From contig CATLPG010000008.1 of assembly GCA_950054195.1 (NCBI GenBank), positions 1 to 64,000 of the forward strand: a stretch of DNA of 64,000 bases, in the 5' to 3' direction. How positions within the stretch are numbered: position 1 is the stretch's first letter; the number at the start of each line of letters is the position of its first letter. Below, piece by piece: positions 60,289-64,000 of this stretch. A model generated the notes under the pieces. The model did no database searches. It was given only the letters and a program-made list of their open reading frames with translations, and was not told where the DNA came from. The position numbers were made by a program, and so were the translations under genes. Source of the DNA: an uncultured Saccharospirillaceae bacterium (lineage in GTDB: Bacteria; Bacteroidota; Bacteroidia; Flavobacteriales_D; CAJJDF01).

Positions 60289-61242
60289 ATGGCAATCTAT
60301 CTTGATTTTGAAAAACCTTTACAGGAATTAGATAAACAAATCAAAAAGATTAAAGAAGTTGAATCTACAGGTGTTGATATTACTCAAACACTTAAAGAAT
60401 TAACAGACAAACGAAAAGAACAAACTAAGGAAATATATAACAACCTTACCGCTTGGCAAAAAGTTCAAGTTTCTAGGCACCCAGAAAGACCTTACACATT
60501 AAGTTATATCAATGCAATTACCGAAGGTGAGTTTATAGAACTTCACGGTGATCGTAATGTAAAAGATGACAAAGCCATGGTCGGTGGTTTTGGTATGCTG
60601 GATGGTAAATCAGTTATGTTTGTTGGTCAGCAAAAAGGTGTAAATACAAAAATGAGGCAATATCGTAATTTTGGTATGCCGAATCCAGAAGGCTATAGAA
60701 AAGCCCTACGGTTAATGAAACTTGCTGAAAAATTTAATAAACCAATTGTTTGTTTTATTGACACACCCGGTGCATTTCCTGGCTTAGAGGCTGAAGAGCG
60801 TGGACAGGGAGAGGCTATTGCTCGTAACCTATATGAAATGATGAATTTAACAGTACCTGTTATCAATATCATTATTGGCGAAGGTGCTTCTGGAGGAGCT
60901 TTAGGTATTGGTATTGGTGATCGTGTATTAATGATGGAAAACACGTGGTACTCGGTAATTTCACCAGAATCTTGTTCTTCTATTTTATGGAGAAATTGGG
61001 ATCACAAACAAGAAGCAGCAGAGTGTTTAAAGCTTACTGCTAAAGACATGAAAAAGAATAAGCTTATTGATGGAATAATTAAAGAACCTCTAGGAGGAGC
61101 TCATGCTGATCCTGATGCTGCTTTCAAAAAAGTTAAAACAGCTATTAATAAGCACCTAAATGAACTAGAGGAACTTAATGCTGATGACCGCATTACTCAA
61201 CGTATTGAAAAGTTTTCTGAAATGGGTGTATTTGCTGAATAA
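60289..61242 (+). CDS. accA: Acetyl-CoA carboxylase carboxyltransferase subunit alpha
   Basis: A 317-residue protein that, with AccD, transfers the carboxyl group from biotin to acetyl-CoA, giving malonyl-CoA for fatty acid synthesis. Motifs: [162 protein letters not shown]. The sequence is full length. No accD lies nearby. It is followed by the SRPBCC gene after 44 bases. Confidence 0.97.
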   Translation: MAIYLDFEKPLQELDKQIKKIKEVESTGVDITQTLKELTDKRKEQTKEIYNNLTAWQKVQVSRHPERPYTLSYINAITEGEFIELHGDRNVKDDKAMVGGFGMLDGKSVMFVGQQKGVNTKMRQYRNFGMPNPEGYRKALRLMKLAEKFNKPIVCFIDTPGAFPGLEAEERGQGEAIARNLYEMMNLTVPVINIIIGEGASGGALGIGIGDRVLMMENTWYSVISPESCSSILWRNWDHKQEAAECLKLTAKDMKKNKLIDGIIKEPLGGAHADPDAAFKKVKTAINKHLNELEELNADDRITQRIEKFSEMGVFAE

Positions 61243-61286
61243 ACTTATTTGATTATTTTTACCAACACATTAAAAAAGAAAGAATT

Positions 61287-62366
61287 ATGAAATTTTTAAA
61301 AGTAATAGGAATAATCATTTTGGTATTGGTTATAGCCTTTTTTGTATTGGCCTTTATTGGTCCTAAAGGATTCGAAGTTAAGCGAACGAGAGTAATAAAA
61401 GCTCCTAAAGAACTTGTTTGGAATCAAATTTCTGACTTTAAAGCTTGGGAAGCTTGGTCACCATGGCAAGAGAAAGACCCTTCAACAGAAAATACATATG
61501 AGGGAACCGTTAATGAAAAAGGGTATAAAATGAGTTGGGTTGGAGATATTTCTGGAACTGGGTCAATGACTTTAGTACAAGCTAATCCAGAAGATTCAAT
61601 TTGGTATGATTTAGCATTTGAAAAGCCTTATGAATCAAAAGCAACAAATGGGTTTAAACTTAACGAAACTGAGGAAGGAACTGAAGTTACTTGGTGGATA
61701 ACTGGCGAGTATGGTTTAATAGAAAGACCGATGATGATGTTCATGGACATGGAAAAAATGATCGGTGGTGATTTTGAAAGAGGGTTAGAAAGACTTGATT
61801 CTGTATCGGTTGTTGAAGCAAAAAGAATCGAAGAAGAAAACAAAGTAGACATTCAAGAAGTAACATTCAATGAAGTTACCTATGTTGGAATAAGACATAA
61901 GACTTCAATGAAAGAAGCTATGACTTCTGAATTTTTTGCTACTAATTATGGGAAACTTAGTGAATATTTTGAGGAAGAAGAGTTAGAAATGGTTAGAGAA
62001 AAAGGACCATCAGCTTTAACATATTCTTGGAATGAACAGGATAGCACAACAGAGATTGTTTTAGCTTTTCCAGTAAAGAAAGTAAAAAAAGTTGATGATG
62101 GTTTTGAAATTATTGAGGTATCAACTAAGAGTGCTTTATTAGTTGACCTTTATGGAGATTACTCAAGTCCAGAGTACGCTGAAGGAGCTATGAAGTCTCA
62201 TATGGCATTGTCAATGTATATCCAAGAAAACGGATTAACTCAGGGATTGGTTATTGAAGAGTATCCAACTGATCCAGCAACTACTGCTCCAGAGAACATG
62301 TTAACTAAAATTTATTATTTACTTGAATCTCCAGAAACGGCAGTTAAAGAAATGGAAGACGAGTAA
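61287..62366 (+). CDS. SRPBCC plus GyrI-like effector-binding domain protein
   Basis: A 359-residue protein. Residues 5-27 are a membrane anchor (VIGIIILVLVIAFFVLAFIG). An SRPBCC/polyketide-cyclase-like domain follows (about 32-165: RVIKAPKELVWNQISDFKAWEAWSPW, GTGSMTLVQANPEDSIWYDLAFEKPY, TWWITGEYG). The second half is a GyrI-like AraC-effector domain (about 190-350: VTYVGIRHKTSMKEAM, GDYSSPEYAEGAMKSHMALSMYIQENGLTQ). The pairing is common in Bacteroidota; both folds bind small hydrophobic ligands. No partner regulator lies near. A strong terminator follows. Confidence 0.88.
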   Translation: MKFLKVIGIIILVLVIAFFVLAFIGPKGFEVKRTRVIKAPKELVWNQISDFKAWEAWSPWQEKDPSTENTYEGTVNEKGYKMSWVGDISGTGSMTLVQANPEDSIWYDLAFEKPYESKATNGFKLNETEEGTEVTWWITGEYGLIERPMMMFMDMEKMIGGDFERGLERLDSVSVVEAKRIEEENKVDIQEVTFNEVTYVGIRHKTSMKEAMTSEFFATNYGKLSEYFEEEELEMVREKGPSALTYSWNEQDSTTEIVLAFPVKKVKKVDDGFEIIEVSTKSALLVDLYGDYSSPEYAEGAMKSHMALSMYIQENGLTQGLVIEEYPTDPATTAPENMLTKIYYLLESPETAVKEMEDE

Positions 62367-62387
62367 ATTGAAATCACTTTATTCTAG

Positions 62388-62412
62388 GGCGATCATATGA
62401 TCGCCTTTTTTT
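62388..62412 (+). terminator. Rho-independent terminator after the SRPBCC gene
   Basis: GGCGATCAT-ATGATCGCC (62388-62405) is a perfect 9-base palindrome, followed by seven T's. Confidence 0.9.
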
Positions 62413-62425
62413 ATATCTTTTATTT

Positions 62426-62806
62426 ATGAAACAAGCAATTCATATTAAAAACGCCCCAAAACCTGTAGGATCATATAGCCAAGCTATTCTTCAAGGAAAC
62501 ATGCTTTTTATTAGCGGCCAAATCCCTATGGACCCTTTTACAAACCAATTGATTAAAGGTTCTATTGAAGAACAAGCTAAGCAGGTAATGGAAAATATCA
62601 TGGCCTTGCTAGATGCTGTTGGATTAAATGAAACACATGTAATTAAATGTTCTATCTTTTTAACGGATATGAATAATTTCTCAAAGGTTGATGCAATCTA
62701 TTCAAGGTATTTTTCAGGAGTTTTTCCTGCTAGAGAAACTGTTGAAGTAGCAGGATTACCAAAAGGGGTTGATGTTGAAATTTCGGCAATAGCAGTAAAA
62801 GAATAA
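62426..62806 (+). CDS. ridA: RidA family enamine/imine deaminase
   Basis: A 126-residue protein of the YjgF/RidA family: VGSYSQAILQGNMLFISGQIPMDP, Arg in FPARETVEVAGLPKG and the closing VDVEISAIAVKE, with the NIMALLDAVGLNETHVIKCSIFLTDMNNFSKVDAIY central part. It hydrolyses reactive 2-aminoacrylate formed by PLP-dependent dehydratases. Length and motifs are normal. The Lgt-like gene starts only four bases after its stop, so they are probably on one transcript. Confidence 0.95.
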   Translation: MKQAIHIKNAPKPVGSYSQAILQGNMLFISGQIPMDPFTNQLIKGSIEEQAKQVMENIMALLDAVGLNETHVIKCSIFLTDMNNFSKVDAIYSRYFSGVFPARETVEVAGLPKGVDVEISAIAVKE

Positions 62807-62810
62807 TTCA

Positions 62811-63569
62811 TTGAGTATTCCTTTTGAACCTGAGGTATTGGGAGTTACCATAAATGTCCATTTAACTTTAGAGTATTTGGCTTTTATTTTGGCCTTTAGG
62901 TATTATGTTTTTTTAAGAAACAGAAGGAAAGACACTATATCAAAGACAAACCGTTTATCCATAATTATTGGAGCCACATTAGGTGCACTAATTGGATCAA
63001 GAGTTATTGGTTTGCTTGAAAACCCTTTACTCATCTCATCTTACAATTATGTAGAGTTATTAAACACCAAAACCATTATGGGAGGTTTGTTTGGTGGGCT
63101 AATAGGAGTTGAAATAGCTAAAAATATCATTAAAGAAGGACATTCATCAGGAGATTTATTTACATTACCCATTATAGTTGGAATTTTTATTGGTAGAGTA
63201 GGATGTTTTTTATCTGGAACAAACGAATTTACCTATGGAGTTGAAACCGACTTTTTTCTATCTATGAATCTAGGTGATGGTGTTCAGCGTCATCCTATTA
63301 CTCTTTATGAACTCGTGTTTTTACTTCTTCTTTTCATCATTGTAAAATACTATTTTAATCAGAAGGTCAATTACAAAGGGAAACTGTTTAAGCTGTTCAT
63401 GATCTTGTACTTTGGTTTTCGCTTTCTTATTGAGTTTTTAAAGCCCAATGAATTTCTACTAGGAGGTTTAAGTACTATTCAATGGTTGTGTTTATTGTGT
63501 TGGATTTACTATCTTCCGTTTATATCAAAATCAATCGCTTATGCCAACAAGAAAGTACACATACTATGA
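62811..63569 (+). CDS. Lgt-family (prolipoprotein diacylglyceryl transferase-like) membrane protein, atypical
   Basis: A 252-residue protein with about seven membrane helices. The Lgt fold is suggested by the motif order MGGLFGGLIGVEIAKN, IGRVGCFLSGTNEF, RHPITLYELVF and FRFLIEFLKP. Canonical Lgt transfers diacylglycerol from phosphatidylglycerol to the lipobox Cys of prolipoproteins. Here the HGGL motif, whose His is important in E. coli, reads FGGL, and the GRxxNFxN signature reads GRVGCFLS. The conserved Arg of GR and the Arg in FRFLIEF remain. It is shorter than typical Lgt (about 270-290). The start is TTG, and the 3' end overlaps the radical SAM gene by 29 bases. It is likely a paralogue with a different lipid or protein acceptor. 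Confidence 0.8.
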   Translation: MSIPFEPEVLGVTINVHLTLEYLAFILAFRYYVFLRNRRKDTISKTNRLSIIIGATLGALIGSRVIGLLENPLLISSYNYVELLNTKTIMGGLFGGLIGVEIAKNIIKEGHSSGDLFTLPIIVGIFIGRVGCFLSGTNEFTYGVETDFFLSMNLGDGVQRHPITLYELVFLLLLFIIVKYYFNQKVNYKGKLFKLFMILYFGFRFLIEFLKPNEFLLGGLSTIQWLCLLCWIYYLPFISKSIAYANKKVHIL

Positions 63570-64000
63570 TTTTACACTAAGTCTTTGTCCTGAGTGTCTG
63601 AAAAGAATTGATGCTAAGATTGTTTTTGAAAATGATCAGGTGTTTATGCTTAAAACATGTAAGGATCACGGAGCTTTTAAAGTGTTAATTGCTGATGATG
63701 TACCTTATTACAAAAACATTAGGAATTACAACAAACCCTCTGAAACACCATATACCTTTAACACAAAAACACATTATGGTTGCCCATATGATTGTGGTTT
63801 ATGTCCAGATCATGAACAGCACTCGTGTTTAACCGTTGTTGAAGTAACTGATCGGTGTAATTTAACTTGCCCTACCTGTTATGCAGGGTCATCTCCCACG
63901 TATGGAAGACATAGAACGTTGGATGAGGTAAAGTCCATGCTGGATACCATTGTTAAGAATGAAAAGGAACCAGATGTCGTTCAAATAAGTGGTGGTGAAC
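63541..64000 (+). CDS. Radical SAM enzyme, MJ0619/tetraether-synthase-like, N-terminal part
   Basis: The gene runs off the right edge after 153 codons. Visible Cys motifs: a rubredoxin-like pair C16-x2-C19 (SLCPECLKRIDA) with C40 in KTCKDHGAF; C81-x3-C85-x2-C88 in GCPYDCGLCPDHEQHSC (also C96); and the canonical radical SAM CX3CX2C at C106/C110/C113 in TDRCNLTCPTCYAG, followed by the SAM-binding VQISGGE at 151-153. This layout resembles the archaeal MJ0619/Tes group, which joins lipid chains by a radical C-C bond. ATG 63541 fits and lies inside the Lgt-like gene. Membership of radical SAM is firm; the lipid role is inferred from family and neighbour. Confidence 0.85.
   Translation, partial: MPTRKYTYYDFTLSLCPECLKRIDAKIVFENDQVFMLKTCKDHGAFKVLIADDVPYYKNIRNYNKPSETPYTFNTKTHYGCPYDCGLCPDHEQHSCLTVVEVTDRCNLTCPTCYAGSSPTYGRHRTLDEVKSMLDTIVKNEKEPDVVQISGGE

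Noticed and set aside
1-64000. CRISPR array, prophage, insertion sequence, rRNA or tRNA
   Set aside because: No regularly spaced direct repeats, transposase or integrase motifs, terminal inverted repeats or rRNA/tRNA segments were found by eye.

Overview
The window is AT-rich, gene-dense chromosome from a member of the Bacteroidota, most likely a marine or aquatic Flavobacteriales (Cryomorphaceae/Crocinitomicaceae-like). The evidence is type IX secretion (T9SS) cargo with type A sorting tails and with gliding-motility type (type B) C-termini, a TamB/tsaD divergent pair, family types typical of the phylum (DUF1599, DUF2147, DUF2490, DUF4382, DUF5606, DUF6268), SxCKK-type lipoproteins and the near absence of Shine-Dalgarno sequences. 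No rRNA, tRNA, CRISPR array, insertion sequence or prophage was found.

Layout. 1-16.9 kb: tsaD (partial) and a divergent TamB-like gene; then a sugar transferase and pabA-folP (folate), DUF1599, a DoxX/thioredoxin-like membrane protein, YihY and shikimate kinase, followed by small envelope proteins and a GT87 mannosyltransferase-like protein. 17-28.6 kb: an envelope-stress and signalling island with two MscS channels, an lmo0937-type mini membrane protein (too short for routine ORF calling), CsbD, two related lipoproteins, a sigma-54 activator, two histidine kinases and a single-domain response regulator. A well-formed sigma-54 promoter precedes one MscS operon, which ties the activator to this island. 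28.8-38.4 kb: an ALDH7-type dehydrogenase, an ECF sigma factor with a predicted two-membrane-spanning partner and a lipoprotein, T9SS cargo, an esterase and an acyltransferase. 38.4-38.75 kb: a 46-residue protein followed on the same strand by a run of hairpins ending in a terminator, a candidate structured RNA. 38.9-50 kb: a RimK-like ligase paired with an aspartoacylase-like hydrolase and aroQ, a C10 cysteine protease, arfB-miaE, pdxH with a BtuF-like binding protein, an aldo/keto reductase and a GT39-like enzyme. 50-62.8 kb: YtxJ, a nuclease/phosphatase, a HerA-like ATPase, two large secreted proteins, accA, an SRPBCC-GyrI protein and RidA.

The most unusual locus is at the right edge (62.8-64 kb). 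An Lgt-family membrane protein that lacks the usual His of the HGGL motif overlaps by 29 bases a radical SAM gene whose Cys layout resembles the archaeal MJ0619/tetraether synthase group. This suggests an uncharacterised lipid or lipoprotein modification pair; the radical SAM gene is cut by the window end. All family assignments come from reading motifs by eye, with no database search.
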